DNA of 18,804 bases from an uncultured Clostridia bacterium. Lineage in GTDB: Bacteria > Bacillota_A > Clostridia > TANB77 > CAG-508. The stretch is taken from assembly GCA_947627825.1 (NCBI GenBank), contig CANQXO010000017.1, forward strand, positions 1 to 18,804, given 5' to 3'. The notes beneath the pieces were generated by a model, which saw only the letters and a program-made list of their open reading frames with translations, ran no database searches and was not told the DNA's origin. Position numbers and translations under genes: made by a program. Positions 8,963-18,080 of the stretch are shown here, in pieces. The stretch's first letter is position 1. Each line of letters begins with the position of its first letter.

Positions 8963-11900
8963 ATGGAATATAGAAATTTAAATATAAAAGGTGCAGTATT
9001 AAACGACGACCAATTGCAAAATTATTTAGAAAAAATTGCATCAGACCATGTACTTAAAGATACAAGTGATAAAGATACTTATCCGATTCCAAAATTAAAA
9101 GAAAATTATGAAGTTATAAAGGAAATTTATAATTTATTAAATGAACATATAAAAATAGGCATTCCAATTCATCCAGCAGGTGAGTGGCTTTTAGATAATT
9201 TTTATATAATTGAGGAAACAATTAAAACAATAATAAAAGAACTACCATTAAAGAAATATACTAGTTTTTTAGGTATTTCTAATGGAATGTATAAAGGTTT
9301 TGCAAGAGTTTATGTGCTAGCTTCTGAAATAGTTGCGTATACAGATAATAGAATAGATGGCAAAAACATAAGTAATTTGCTTAATAGTTATCAGAAAAAG
9401 AAAACTTTAAGTATGGAAGAAATATGGAATATAGGGCTATTCATGCAAATAGCTTTAATACAAAATATAAAAGATATTTGCGAAAAAATTTATTTTAGTC
9501 AAATGCAGAAATATAGGGTAGAAAATATCATAGAAAGGTTAGTAGAAAATAAGGAGGATATAAAATATAAAAATTTATCTGAATATAAAGCTAAAGTAAA
9601 GGGATATGGAGAAATGAAATATCCCTTTATAGAGTACATGTCATATAGGTTAAAAAGGTATGGAAAATCTGCTTATGCCTTTGTAAATGTTTTAGAAGAA
9701 CAAGTAAATAAAATGGGTACAACTATTGATGAAGTAATACAAAAAGAACATTTTGATATAGCTGTAAAAAAGGTAAGTATGGCTAATTGCATAACTAGTA
9801 TAAAAGAATTGTTAAGAATAGATTTTCTACAAATATTTGAAAAAATTAATGGTGTAGAAGAAATATTAAAAAAGGATCCTGCAGGGGTGTACCCTAAAAT
9901 GGATTATAAAACAAAAGAATATTATAGAAACAAAATTAAAGAACTTTCAAAGAAAACAAAGATATCTGAAATATATATTGCACAAAAAGTGTTAGAACTT
10001 GCAGAAAAAGCTAAACTATTAGGGACGGGGTTAAATAGTTTAGCTGAAAAATATAGTAACAATAATTATCAAAGTAAAACTGAAAGTGCTAAACTATTTA
10101 ACCCCGTCCCTAATAGTTTAGCTAATAGCATAGTTTCACATGTGGGCTATTATTTAATAGATGATGGAGAAAACTTGCTATTAGATAAACTTCAAACAGG
10201 AGTAAAGAAAAAATTAAGTAGCAAAATAAAAATACAGAGGTTTATATCATCTATATGGGGGACAAGTATAGTTATAGATATATTAATTTGTATATTATTA
10301 GCATTCAATTTAAGATTAAGTATATCAGAAGTTGCAGGATTAGAGGCTTTTCAATTAAAACATATAATTTTAGTAATATTTTTAGGAATTATTTTACTAT
10401 TTCCAATTCAAGAATGTGTGCAACAAATAGTAAAACACATAATGGGCAAGTTAGTAAAACCCAAAATGCTTCCTAAATTAGACTTCCAAAATGGCGTTCC
10501 AAAGGAAGCAGCTACCTTTGTGGTAATTCCAACTATAGTTAAAACTAAAGAAAAAGTAGCAGATTTGATGAAGCATTTAGAGGTGTATTATTTAGCAAAT
10601 AAAAGTGAAAACTTGTATTTTGCTCTTTTGGGTGATTGTTCATCAGGTAAAAATAAGGAAGAAAGTTTTGATAAAGAAGTAAAAGAAGAGGGAATAAGGC
10701 AGGTTAAATTATTAAATGAAAAGTATAAAGTTAAAGAAAATGAAATGCCTAAATTTAGCTTTGTATATAGAAAAAGATTTTGGAATGGAAACGAAGAGTG
10801 TTATTTAGGTTGGGAGAGAAAAAGAGGATTATTAAATCAATTTAATGAGTATTTGCTTGGAAATGAAAAAAATGTTTTTAAAGTAAATACATTAGAAGAT
10901 TGGAAAAAGCAGGGCAAGTTAAAAAAATTGAAGTCTGAACGTGCAGATATAGGAAAAAATGTAAATATCGCAGGTGCAGATAATAATTCGATTAATATTT
11001 ATGGTTATAAATTTCCAAAAATTAAATATATAATAACTTTAGATGCAGATACAGAGCTTAGCTTAAATACTGGTTTAGAGTTAATAGGTGCAATGGAGCA
11101 TGTGTTAAACATTCCTATTTTAAATGAAAGAAAAGATTTAGTTTTGAGAGGCCATGGTTTGATGCAACCAAGAGTGGGCATAGATTTAGAAGCTAGTAAG
11201 AAAACATTATTTACAAAAATATTTGCTGGTAGTGGTGGCACAGATTCTTACACGAATGCTATTTCAGATGTGTACCAAGATAATTTTGATGAAGGAATTT
11301 TTACTGGTAAAGGAATATATAATTTAGAAGTATTTTCCACAGTATTAAATAATGAAATTCCAGAAAATACAGTTTTAAGTCACGATTTATTGGAAGGAAG
11401 CTATTTGAGGTGTGGTTTAGCAACAGACATAATGTTGCTAGATGGATATCCTGCAAATTATAATAGTTTTAAAACGAGGCAAAATAGATGGATTAGAGGA
11501 GATTTTCAAATTGCAAGTTGGCTTAAAAAGTATATAGTAGATAAAAAACAAAATAAAAAGAAGAATCCACTTAATTTTTTATCTAAATATAAAATTTTTG
11601 ATAATTTAATACGAGCTATTACACCGATAGCAATACTTGTTTTGCTTGTACTAGCCACAATTTTATCTGCAATTTATAATGCTACAATGTGGGAATTATT
11701 TGCAGTTAGTATTTTAGCAATTTTTATACCAACAATTATAGATATTGTAAATAAAATAGTGTATAGAAAAGAAGGTCAGGTGGGCAAAAAAAGTTTTAGT
11801 CCTACTATAAATTCTTCAATTGCAAGTATTTTAAGGGGATTTATAAGTTTGGCAGTGCTTCCAGATAACAGTTATAATTCGTTAAATGCTATAGCTAAAA

Positions 11901-14900
11901 CTATATATAGAAAATGTATAACTAAAAAGCACATGCTAGAATGGACAACTTCGGAGGAAGCTGAAAAGCTTGCAAAAACAGATTTAGAGTCTTACTATTT
12001 TACTATGATACCTAATATTGTGTTTAGTGTATTAGGTTTGTTAGCTATTATAACAATATTAAATAATTTTGTAGCAAAGACTATTGTGTTTGTTATATCA
12101 ATTATATGGCTTATTGCGCCAGCGCTTATGTGGTATATAGGAAAGACCAAAAAAGTAAGTAAAAAAATAGATGAGCTTAATGAAAAGGATAGAGACTATA
12201 TTTCGGAAATAGGCTTAAAAACTTGGCAATATTTTAAAGATACTTTGATTAAAGAAAACAATTATTTACCACCAGATAATTATCAAGAGGATAGAACGCC
12301 AAAGCTAGTTCCGCGAACATCTTCAACAAATATTGGACTAGCAATGGTAGCAGTAATATCTAGTTATGATTTAGGTTATGAAACATTAGATGATACCCTA
12401 AATTTATTAAATGAAATGATTCAAACTATAGAAAAATTAGCCAAGTGGAATGGTCATTTGTATAATTGGTATGATATAAGGACTCTACAGCCATTGCTTC
12501 CAAGGTATATTTCAACAGTTGATAGTGGAAATTTTATTAGTTATATGTACATTGTAAAACAGTTTTTGGAGGAAGTTTTAGAAAAAAATGTTCAAGTTGA
12601 AAATATTACTCAAATTCAAAACAATATATTATATATAAATAATTTAATAGAGCAAACTAATTTTAGCGTATTGTATGATGAGGCAAAAAGGCTATTTTCA
12701 ATAGGTTACAATATAGAAGAAAATAAATTAACAGATTCATATTATGACTTACTTGCTTCAGAAGCAAGGCAGGCAAGTTTAGTAGCAATAGCCAAAAAGG
12801 ACGTTTCGCCAAAGCATTGGTATAATTTAAGTAGAACGCTTACAACATTAAATGGTTATAAAGGACTAGTATCATGGTCTGGAACTTCATTTGAATATTT
12901 AATGCCAAATATAAATGTAAAAAAATATGAGGGAAGTTTATTAGATGAATCTTGCAAGTTTATGATTATGAGTCAAAAGGAATATGCTAAAAAGTTAGGC
13001 GTACCATGGGGATTTTCTGAAACGGCATTTAACGTAAAAGATTTAAACAATAATTACCAATATAAAGCAATAGGAATTCCATGGCTTGGGCTAAAAAGAG
13101 GGTTAGAAGAAGATATAGTTATTTCAACTTATGGTTCATCAATGGCAATAGCAGAACAACCTCAAGAGGTAGTAAACAATTTAAAAAAATTAGAAGAAAA
13201 GCAGATGCGTGGCAAATATGGATTTTATGAATCAATTGACTATACGGCCTCTAGATTAAAAAGAGGGGAAAGATATGCTGTTGTAAAAACGTATATGGCA
13301 CATCATCAAGCATTGATATTGCTTTCAATAAATAATTTATTTAATGAAAAAATCTTACAGAAGAGATTTCATAATAATCCTGAAATAGAAGCAATAGATA
13401 TTTTACTTCAAGAAAGAATGCCAGAGAGTGTTATTATAACAAAAGAGCAGAAGGAAAAGGCAGTAAAAATAAAATATATAGATTATGAAGATTATGCACA
13501 AAGAATTATTACGAAACCAGAGCTAGATCTTCCATGTTATAATGTAAGGTCAAATGGCAGATATACAGTAGTAACAAATGCAAAGGGGTATGGGTATAGC
13601 AAGTACAAAGACATTTTAATAAATAGATTTAAGGCTACATCTGATGAAGCACAAGGAATTTTGTTTTATGTAAAAAGTATAAAAAATAAACGAATATGGG
13701 CTTCAAATTATGAAAATTATTTATCAAGACCAGACAAAATAGAAGTCACATTTGCAGAAGATATGGACAAAATTTCGAGAATAGACGGAGCAATAGAAAC
13801 AGTTTTTAAGAGTACAATTTCGCCTGAAGATGCAGTAGAAATAAGAAATGTAAAATTAAAGAATACTGGAATAGAAGACGAAACATTAGAAATAACAAGC
13901 ATTTTGGAGCCAGTACTTTCAACACAGATGCAAGATTATGCGCATCCTGCATTTAATAATTTATTTTTGGAATACGAGCAAGTTGGCGATACAATTATAG
14001 TAAAAAGAAAAGACAGAAAAGATACTTCTAAAAAAATATATATGGCGGTAAATTTTTATACAAACAGCAATACAATTGGAGATATAGAGTATGAAATAGA
14101 TAAAGAAAAATTATATGGAAGGGGCAATTTGGAAATTCCAAATATGATAAAGTATTCAAAGCCATTTTCAAGGAAGATTGATTTGAGTTTAGATCCAATT
14201 ATTGCAATGAGAAGAACTATTTCATTAAAATCAAATGAAAGTGCTAGCTTGAGTTTGGTAATTGCAGTTTCAGAAGATAGGGAAGAAGTAATTAATTTAG
14301 TAGGTAAATATTGCAATTATGAAAATGTAAATAAGACATTTGAATTGAGCACTGCTAGAACAGAAGCGGAAAATAGGTATTTAGGTTTAAATTATAAAAA
14401 TATATTAGATTATCAAAAAATGCTAGGGTATTTGCTATTTAATAATCCATTGAAAAATGTGAATTATGCGCGTGGCAATTTTAGTGATGAGCAAGGAAAT
14501 ATATCATATAGCCAAAGTGAACTATGGAAGTATGGTATATCTGGCGATTTACCGATTTTGTTTGTAAAAATATCAAATGTTAATGATATATATGTTTTAG
14601 AAGATATATTAAAAGCTTATGAATTTTATAGGGCAAAAAATATAGAAATAGATTTAGTTATTTTAAACAATGAAGCCAATAGTTATGAAAATTATGTGAA
14701 AGAGGCAATTATAAACACAATATTAAATAGTAATTTAGGATACATGCAAAATATAAAAGGTGGAATTTTTATATTAGAAAATATAGAAAATGAAGATTTA
14801 TTTAACATTAGAGCAAATTTAGTAATAGAAGCAAAAAATGGAAGTATAAGTAGGCAATTAAAAGATTTAGAGGAAGAATATATAGAAAACAAGAAAGAAA

Positions 14901-17161
14901 TAGGATACGAACCTCAAAAATTAGGAATAATTGAAGAAGAAAAAGTGTCTAAACCGTTAAATGCAGAAGAACTTAATTATTATAATGAATATGGTGGTTT
15001 TTCAAAAGATGGAACAGAGTATTTAATTAGGGTAAACAAAGAAAATAGGCTTCCAACGGTATGGAGCAATATTTTAACTAATGAAAATTTCGGGACAATC
15101 GTTACAGAAAGTTTAGGTGGCTATACGTGGACTAATGCAAATAGTAGATTAAACAAAATTACAGCATGGTCTAATAATCAAGTTATAGATGTACCTTCAG
15201 AAATTATATACATGCAAGACAAAAATACATCAAAAACTTGGTCAATAGCAGTAAATCCTATGCCAGATGATAATGATTATTATATAACTTACGGGTTTGG
15301 TTATGCAAAATATATGCATACAAGCAGTCAAATTGCTCAAAATTTAACCGTATTTGTTAGTAAAAATGAAAATGTAAAAATCAATTTATTAAATTTGAAA
15401 AATTTAGAGCCTCAAAAGAAAAAAGTAAAATTAGTATATTATATAAAATTAGTAATGGACGAGGACGAGCTAAAATCACAAGGGTATATAGAAGTAAAAT
15501 TCAATAAAAATGCAAACATTTTACAAGCTAGAAATTTAGCTAATAGCGAGTTCAAAGATATAGTTTATATTTCAAGCAGTGAAAAAATAGAATATTTTAC
15601 AGCAAGTAAAAAGTTTTTCGTAGGAAACGGAAATTTAGCAAATCCAGAAGCACTAAAGAAAGTAGGATTAAACAATGAAACTTCTTTAGGTGATATATTA
15701 GCAATTCAAATGGAGGTTGAGCTAGAGGCTTTTGAATCAAAAGATATATCTATACTTTTAGGTGCAGAAAAAGAGCAAATAGCTTGCGAAGACATTGCCT
15801 ATAAATATGGCAGAATTGGAAATTGCATAAATGAGTTAGACAGCGTACAAAAGTATTGGCAAAATACAGTAAAAAGAATAGAAGTAAAAACTCCGATGGA
15901 ATCATTTAATATATTGTTAAATGGTTGGGCTAACTACCAAATAATAGCAAGTAGACTTTGGGCAAGAACAGGATTTTATCAATCTGGAGGAGCATTCGGC
16001 TTTAGAGATCAGCTTCAAGATACAATAGCTTTAAAATATATAAATCCGGATTTTATGAAAAATCAAATTATAAAGCACAGCAAGCATCAATTTATAGAAG
16101 GAGATGTAGAGCATTGGTGGCATGACACAACTTCAAGGGGAATAAGAACAAGATTTTCAGACGACTTATTATGGCTGGTATATTTGGTGATAGAATATAT
16201 TGAATTTACAGGAGATTACAGCATATTAGAAGAAGTTACACCATATCGAAAAGGTCAAGTTTTAGAAGAAGGAGTAGATGAAAAGTATGATTTATATACT
16301 GAATCAGAAATAACTGGAACTATTTTTGAACATTGCATAAAGGCGATAGAAAAATCACTTAATTTTGGAGAAAATGGCTTACCTAAAATTGGCTCTGGTG
16401 ACTGGAATGATGGCTTTAGTACAGTTGGAAATAAAGGAAAAGGTGAAAGTGTATGGCTTGGATTTTTCTTGTATGATGTGTTAAATAGATGGATTCCAAT
16501 TATGGAAGAGGTAGAAAAATCTCATGCTAATGAAAAAATTACTGAAAATTACGAGAGTGCAGGTGTGGTGGAAAAAGGTAATGATGAAAGTAATATAGGA
16601 GAATGGGGTAATGATAGTGGCGCAGAAAAATGGTGCAATGAAAGTGGCATAGGAAAATGTGGTAATGATGATGACATAGAAAAATGTGATAATGTAAGCT
16701 TGATAGAAAAGTATAGAAATATAAAAGAAAATTTGAGAAAAGCATTAAATACAAAAGCTTGGGACGGAAGATGGTACAGAAGAGCATATACAGATGATGG
16801 AGATATTTTAGGAACTATACAAAACGAAGAATGTAGGATTGACGGAATTTCACAAAGTTGGGCAACAATATCTGGCGCAGGCGATAACGATAAGAAATAT
16901 ATTTCAATGGAAAGTTTGGAAAATCATTTAGTGGATAAAGAGAATGGCATAATTAAATTGTTGGATCCGCCTTTTGAGAAAAGTAAGCTAAAACCTGGCT
17001 ATATAAAAGCATATCTTCCTGGTACTAGAGAAAATGGTGGACAATACACACATGTATGTTGTTACTGTGTACAGTTTTTAGCAAATATGGTTGAAATGAA
17101 AAATATTGATACTCTTAAATACATATTTCTTATAATTATTGAGAAAAAAGTCAATTTATGA
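8963..17161 (+). CDS. Cyclic beta-1,2-glucan synthase-type protein (GT84, cyclisation domain, GH94), C-terminally truncated
   Basis: This is an NdvB/ChvB/Cgs-like inner-membrane enzyme, 2,732 residues. These enzymes polymerise UDP-glucose into beta-1,2-glucan, cyclise it, and trim it with a phosphorylase domain. Seen in order: conserved N-terminal helical region (HPAGEWLLDNF, about residue 70); membrane segments near 430-455 and 472-492; glycosyltransferase with DADT (694-697), SHDLLEG (Asp808) and RQNRWIRGDFQ (839-849); membrane segments near 885-935 and 1013-1070; cyclisation (glycoamylase-like, GH189-type) domain about 1090-1510 (PRTSSTNIGL, VDSGNF, YMAHHQAL); two beta-sandwich domains (about 1530-1800 and 2000-2230); GH94 catalytic domain with GDWNDG (2479-2484). 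Similarity ends at GGQYTH, about 110 bp before the stop. Family members continue with a further 150-200 residues, including the WYTGSAGW phosphate-site region. ATG 8963 is the only start before the upstream in-frame stop at 8918. Two repeat structures interrupt the gene (10009-10123, 16577-16714). Polymerising activity may survive; full phosphorylase activity is doubtful. Confidence 0.88.
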   Translation: MEYRNLNIKGAVLNDDQLQNYLEKIASDHVLKDTSDKDTYPIPKLKENYEVIKEIYNLLNEHIKIGIPIHPAGEWLLDNFYIIEETIKTIIKELPLKKYTSFLGISNGMYKGFARVYVLASEIVAYTDNRIDGKNISNLLNSYQKKKTLSMEEIWNIGLFMQIALIQNIKDICEKIYFSQMQKYRVENIIERLVENKEDIKYKNLSEYKAKVKGYGEMKYPFIEYMSYRLKRYGKSAYAFVNVLEEQVNKMGTTIDEVIQKEHFDIAVKKVSMANCITSIKELLRIDFLQIFEKINGVEEILKKDPAGVYPKMDYKTKEYYRNKIKELSKKTKISEIYIAQKVLELAEKAKLLGTGLNSLAEKYSNNNYQSKTESAKLFNPVPNSLANSIVSHVGYYLIDDGENLLLDKLQTGVKKKLSSKIKIQRFISSIWGTSIVIDILICILLAFNLRLSISEVAGLEAFQLKHIILVIFLGIILLFPIQECVQQIVKHIMGKLVKPKMLPKLDFQNGVPKEAATFVVIPTIVKTKEKVADLMKHLEVYYLANKSENLYFALLGDCSSGKNKEESFDKEVKEEGIRQVKLLNEKYKVKENEMPKFSFVYRKRFWNGNEECYLGWERKRGLLNQFNEYLLGNEKNVFKVNTLEDWKKQGKLKKLKSERADIGKNVNIAGADNNSINIYGYKFPKIKYIITLDADTELSLNTGLELIGAMEHVLNIPILNERKDLVLRGHGLMQPRVGIDLEASKKTLFTKIFAGSGGTDSYTNAISDVYQDNFDEGIFTGKGIYNLEVFSTVLNNEIPENTVLSHDLLEGSYLRCGLATDIMLLDGYPANYNSFKTRQNRWIRGDFQIASWLKKYIVDKKQNKKKNPLNFLSKYKIFDNLIRAITPIAILVLLVLATILSAIYNATMWELFAVSILAIFIPTIIDIVNKIVYRKEGQVGKKSFSPTINSSIASILRGFISLAVLPDNSYNSLNAIAKTIYRKCITKKHMLEWTTSEEAEKLAKTDLESYYFTMIPNIVFSVLGLLAIITILNNFVAKTIVFVISIIWLIAPALMWYIGKTKKVSKKIDELNEKDRDYISEIGLKTWQYFKDTLIKENNYLPPDNYQEDRTPKLVPRTSSTNIGLAMVAVISSYDLGYETLDDTLNLLNEMIQTIEKLAKWNGHLYNWYDIRTLQPLLPRYISTVDSGNFISYMYIVKQFLEEVLEKNVQVENITQIQNNILYINNLIEQTNFSVLYDEAKRLFSIGYNIEENKLTDSYYDLLASEARQASLVAIAKKDVSPKHWYNLSRTLTTLNGYKGLVSWSGTSFEYLMPNINVKKYEGSLLDESCKFMIMSQKEYAKKLGVPWGFSETAFNVKDLNNNYQYKAIGIPWLGLKRGLEEDIVISTYGSSMAIAEQPQEVVNNLKKLEEKQMRGKYGFYESIDYTASRLKRGERYAVVKTYMAHHQALILLSINNLFNEKILQKRFHNNPEIEAIDILLQERMPESVIITKEQKEKAVKIKYIDYEDYAQRIITKPELDLPCYNVRSNGRYTVVTNAKGYGYSKYKDILINRFKATSDEAQGILFYVKSIKNKRIWASNYENYLSRPDKIEVTFAEDMDKISRIDGAIETVFKSTISPEDAVEIRNVKLKNTGIEDETLEITSILEPVLSTQMQDYAHPAFNNLFLEYEQVGDTIIVKRKDRKDTSKKIYMAVNFYTNSNTIGDIEYEIDKEKLYGRGNLEIPNMIKYSKPFSRKIDLSLDPIIAMRRTISLKSNESASLSLVIAVSEDREEVINLVGKYCNYENVNKTFELSTARTEAENRYLGLNYKNILDYQKMLGYLLFNNPLKNVNYARGNFSDEQGNISYSQSELWKYGISGDLPILFVKISNVNDIYVLEDILKAYEFYRAKNIEIDLVILNNEANSYENYVKEAIINTILNSNLGYMQNIKGGIFILENIENEDLFNIRANLVIEAKNGSISRQLKDLEEEYIENKKEIGYEPQKLGIIEEEKVSKPLNAEELNYYNEYGGFSKDGTEYLIRVNKENRLPTVWSNILTNENFGTIVTESLGGYTWTNANSRLNKITAWSNNQVIDVPSEIIYMQDKNTSKTWSIAVNPMPDDNDYYITYGFGYAKYMHTSSQIAQNLTVFVSKNENVKINLLNLKNLEPQKKKVKLVYYIKLVMDEDELKSQGYIEVKFNKNANILQARNLANSEFKDIVYISSSEKIEYFTASKKFFVGNGNLANPEALKKVGLNNETSLGDILAIQMEVELEAFESKDISILLGAEKEQIACEDIAYKYGRIGNCINELDSVQKYWQNTVKRIEVKTPMESFNILLNGWANYQIIASRLWARTGFYQSGGAFGFRDQLQDTIALKYINPDFMKNQIIKHSKHQFIEGDVEHWWHDTTSRGIRTRFSDDLLWLVYLVIEYIEFTGDYSILEEVTPYRKGQVLEEGVDEKYDLYTESEITGTIFEHCIKAIEKSLNFGENGLPKIGSGDWNDGFSTVGNKGKGESVWLGFFLYDVLNRWIPIMEEVEKSHANEKITENYESAGVVEKGNDESNIGEWGNDSGAEKWCNESGIGKCGNDDDIEKCDNVSLIEKYRNIKENLRKALNTKAWDGRWYRRAYTDDGDILGTIQNEECRIDGISQSWATISGAGDNDKKYISMESLENHLVDKENGIIKLLDPPFEKSKLKPGYIKAYLPGTRENGGQYTHVCCYCVQFLANMVEMKNIDTLKYIFLIIIEKKVNL
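10009..10123. repeat. Perfect 36-bp inverted repeat with nested palindromes (REP/BIME-like element) inside the glucan synthase gene
   Basis: The arm 10009-10044 is the exact reverse complement of 10088-10123, with a 43-base spacer. Each arm is itself a small hairpin: GCTAAACTATT at one end and AATAGTTTAGC at the other, around a 13-base asymmetric core (AGGGACGGGGTTA at 10021-10033, TAACCCCGTCCCT at 10099-10111). The G-run core stands out in an otherwise very AT-rich gene. It is translated in frame as about residues 349-387 (LLGTGLNSLAEK ... AKLFNPVPNSLANS), between the conserved N-terminal helices and the family motif HVGYYLIDDG. Two opposed hairpin units are typical of BIMEs mobilised by REP-associated tyrosine transposases; that origin is inferred, since no such transposase is in the window. 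Confidence 0.9.
16577..16714 (+). repeat. Five-unit degenerate 27-bp tandem repeat inside the GH94 domain
   Basis: Units encode GNDESNIGEW (16577-16606), GNDSGAEKW (16607-16633), CNESGIGKC (16634-16660), GNDDDIEKC (16661-16687) and DNVSLIEKY (16688-16714). The unit is nine residues (27 bp; the first has ten), with an (G/C/D)N(D/E) opening and an aromatic or Cys end. It lies between the catalytic GDWNDG motif and the conserved WDGRWYRRAY motif, where relatives normally have a short helix-loop. It looks like a slippage expansion into a surface loop. Effect on folding is unknown. Confidence 0.75.
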
Positions 17162-17167
17162 TATAAC
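17139..17167 (+). promoter_or_regulatory. Probable sigma-A promoter for the restriction endonuclease gene
   Basis: TTGAGA (17139-17144) and TATAAC (17162-17167) are separated by 17 bases, close to the TTGACA-N17-TATAAT consensus. The -35 box lies inside the last codons of the glucan synthase frame. A competing pair, TTGATA (17106-17111) and TATAAT (17131-17136), has a longer spacing of 19 bases. In AT-rich DNA such matches occur by chance, so the call rests on the fitting position before a gene with its own ribosome binding site. Confidence 0.5.
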
Positions 17168-17199
17168 ATTAATAATATAAAAGTTTTTTACTTAATAAG

Positions 17200-17205
17200 A
17201 GGAGG
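17200..17205 (+). promoter_or_regulatory. Ribosome binding site of the restriction endonuclease gene
   Basis: AGGAGG lies nine bases before the ATG at 17215. It is the strongest Shine-Dalgarno match seen in the window and fixes the start of the endonuclease. Confidence 0.85.
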
Positions 17206-17214
17206 AATATTGTA

Positions 17215-18012
17215 ATGTTATATATTCATGAAAACAATTTAAAAAGTAAAATTAACTCAAATTATAAAAATAAAGGGGAAGAAATAAAAAGATTTTATGA
17301 AGAAGTGTATATTAGATATAGAGAACAGCTGAAATCTTTAGATTATATTTCAAAAGATTTAGATGTATTTAAAAAAGCTGCTAAATTAATAGATGAATAT
17401 TTAATAAAAGTGGAGGATCTTTCTTCAAGAATCAATATAACGTCTCAATCAAAATTTAAATCAACATTTATAGAAGAAATTAGTACATATTTATTTAGTG
17501 CGTTACCATTAATAAGAGATAATACTTTTGGCATATATAATAAGAATATTTATGCAGGTATGAAAATTAACAATCATATGCATATAGACATTATATCAAA
17601 AGATGTTGATTTTTGTGTTGGAAAAAAAGTAGAATTGAAAGTAGACGAAACTCAAAAGTTGTCAATTATTATACCGATAGTATGTGTAGAAGTAAAAACA
17701 TATTTGGATGCTACTATGTTTGGAGAAGTTCAATATTCTAGTAGGCAGATAAAAAATGCATCTCCAAATGTAAAAACATATGTATTAATGGAATATAACG
17801 ATGTTTCTAAAGAAAAAATTATTGCTGCAAGATATGATAATAATTTAAATGAAATGTTTGTATTAAGAAGTGGCTCCAGAAAAGATTCAGTAAGTAACAC
17901 GCCAATGGATCCAGCAGCATTGTTAGAATATTATGAAGAAGTGTCTACAAACATTGAACATGCCGAAGTTGAAGATATTGTAAACGATACAGGAAGACTA
18001 TTAAATAGATAA
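17215..18012 (+). CDS. Type II restriction endonuclease, PD-(D/E)XK fold, possibly Bpu10I-like
   Basis: This 265-residue protein most likely cuts DNA at a short site protected by the adjacent C5-cytosine methyltransferase. The first 70 residues are helical and charged. Candidate catalytic residues are Asp125, Asp130 or Asp132 (HIDIISKDVDF), followed by Glu159 and Lys161 (IPIVCVEVKTYLD), the usual D...ExK arrangement with the strand IIIPIVCVEVK. Glu87/Glu88 (FIEEI) could be the extra helix acid. The VEVKTYLD segment followed by a helix recalls the Bpu10I family, whose target is CCTNAGC, but I cannot confirm the subfamily or site by eye. The gene has its own promoter and a strong AGGAGG, 53 bp after the glucan synthase stop, and converges on the methyltransferase gene with about 40 bp between stops. 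It looks intact. Neighbourhood with a methyltransferase is strong support for the role. Confidence 0.75.
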   Translation: MLYIHENNLKSKINSNYKNKGEEIKRFYEEVYIRYREQLKSLDYISKDLDVFKKAAKLIDEYLIKVEDLSSRINITSQSKFKSTFIEEISTYLFSALPLIRDNTFGIYNKNIYAGMKINNHMHIDIISKDVDFCVGKKVELKVDETQKLSIIIPIVCVEVKTYLDATMFGEVQYSSRQIKNASPNVKTYVLMEYNDVSKEKIIAARYDNNLNEMFVLRSGSRKDSVSNTPMDPAALLEYYEEVSTNIEHAEVEDIVNDTGRLLNR

Positions 18013-18020
18013 ATAAAAAA

Positions 18021-18080
18021 GAAGCTATTAATTGAAGTGAACATTTTGGGGTTCACTTCAAATTAGTTTCTTTTTTTAAA
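18021..18080. terminator. Bidirectional rho-independent terminator between the convergent endonuclease and methyltransferase genes
   Basis: TTGAAGTGAAC (18032-18042) pairs perfectly with GTTCACTTCAA (18051-18061) around the 8-base loop ATTTTGGG. The stem can extend outward imperfectly (GAAGCTA with TAGTTTC). A run of seven T follows on the plus strand (18071-18077), and an A-rich run (18011-18020) gives the T tract for the minus strand. The methyltransferase stop codon (18053-18055) lies inside the right arm, so the hairpin overlaps the end of that gene. Confidence 0.85.

Noticed and set aside
10009..10123. Intrinsic terminator inside the glucan synthase gene
   Set aside because: The inverted repeat is strong, but the right arm is followed by AATAGCATAG with no T run, and a terminator inside a long continuous coding frame is unlikely.
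10255..10476. 73-codon plus-strand frame inside the glucan synthase gene
   Set aside because: It overlaps membrane-segment codons of the glucan synthase in another frame, and its protein resembles no known family.
17050..17161. A simple frameshift explaining the loss of the glucan synthase C-terminus
   Set aside because: The other two frames after GGQYTH hit stops within about 12-15 codons and do not restore the family sequence (AA.W, later WYTGSAGW), so true loss or replacement fits better.
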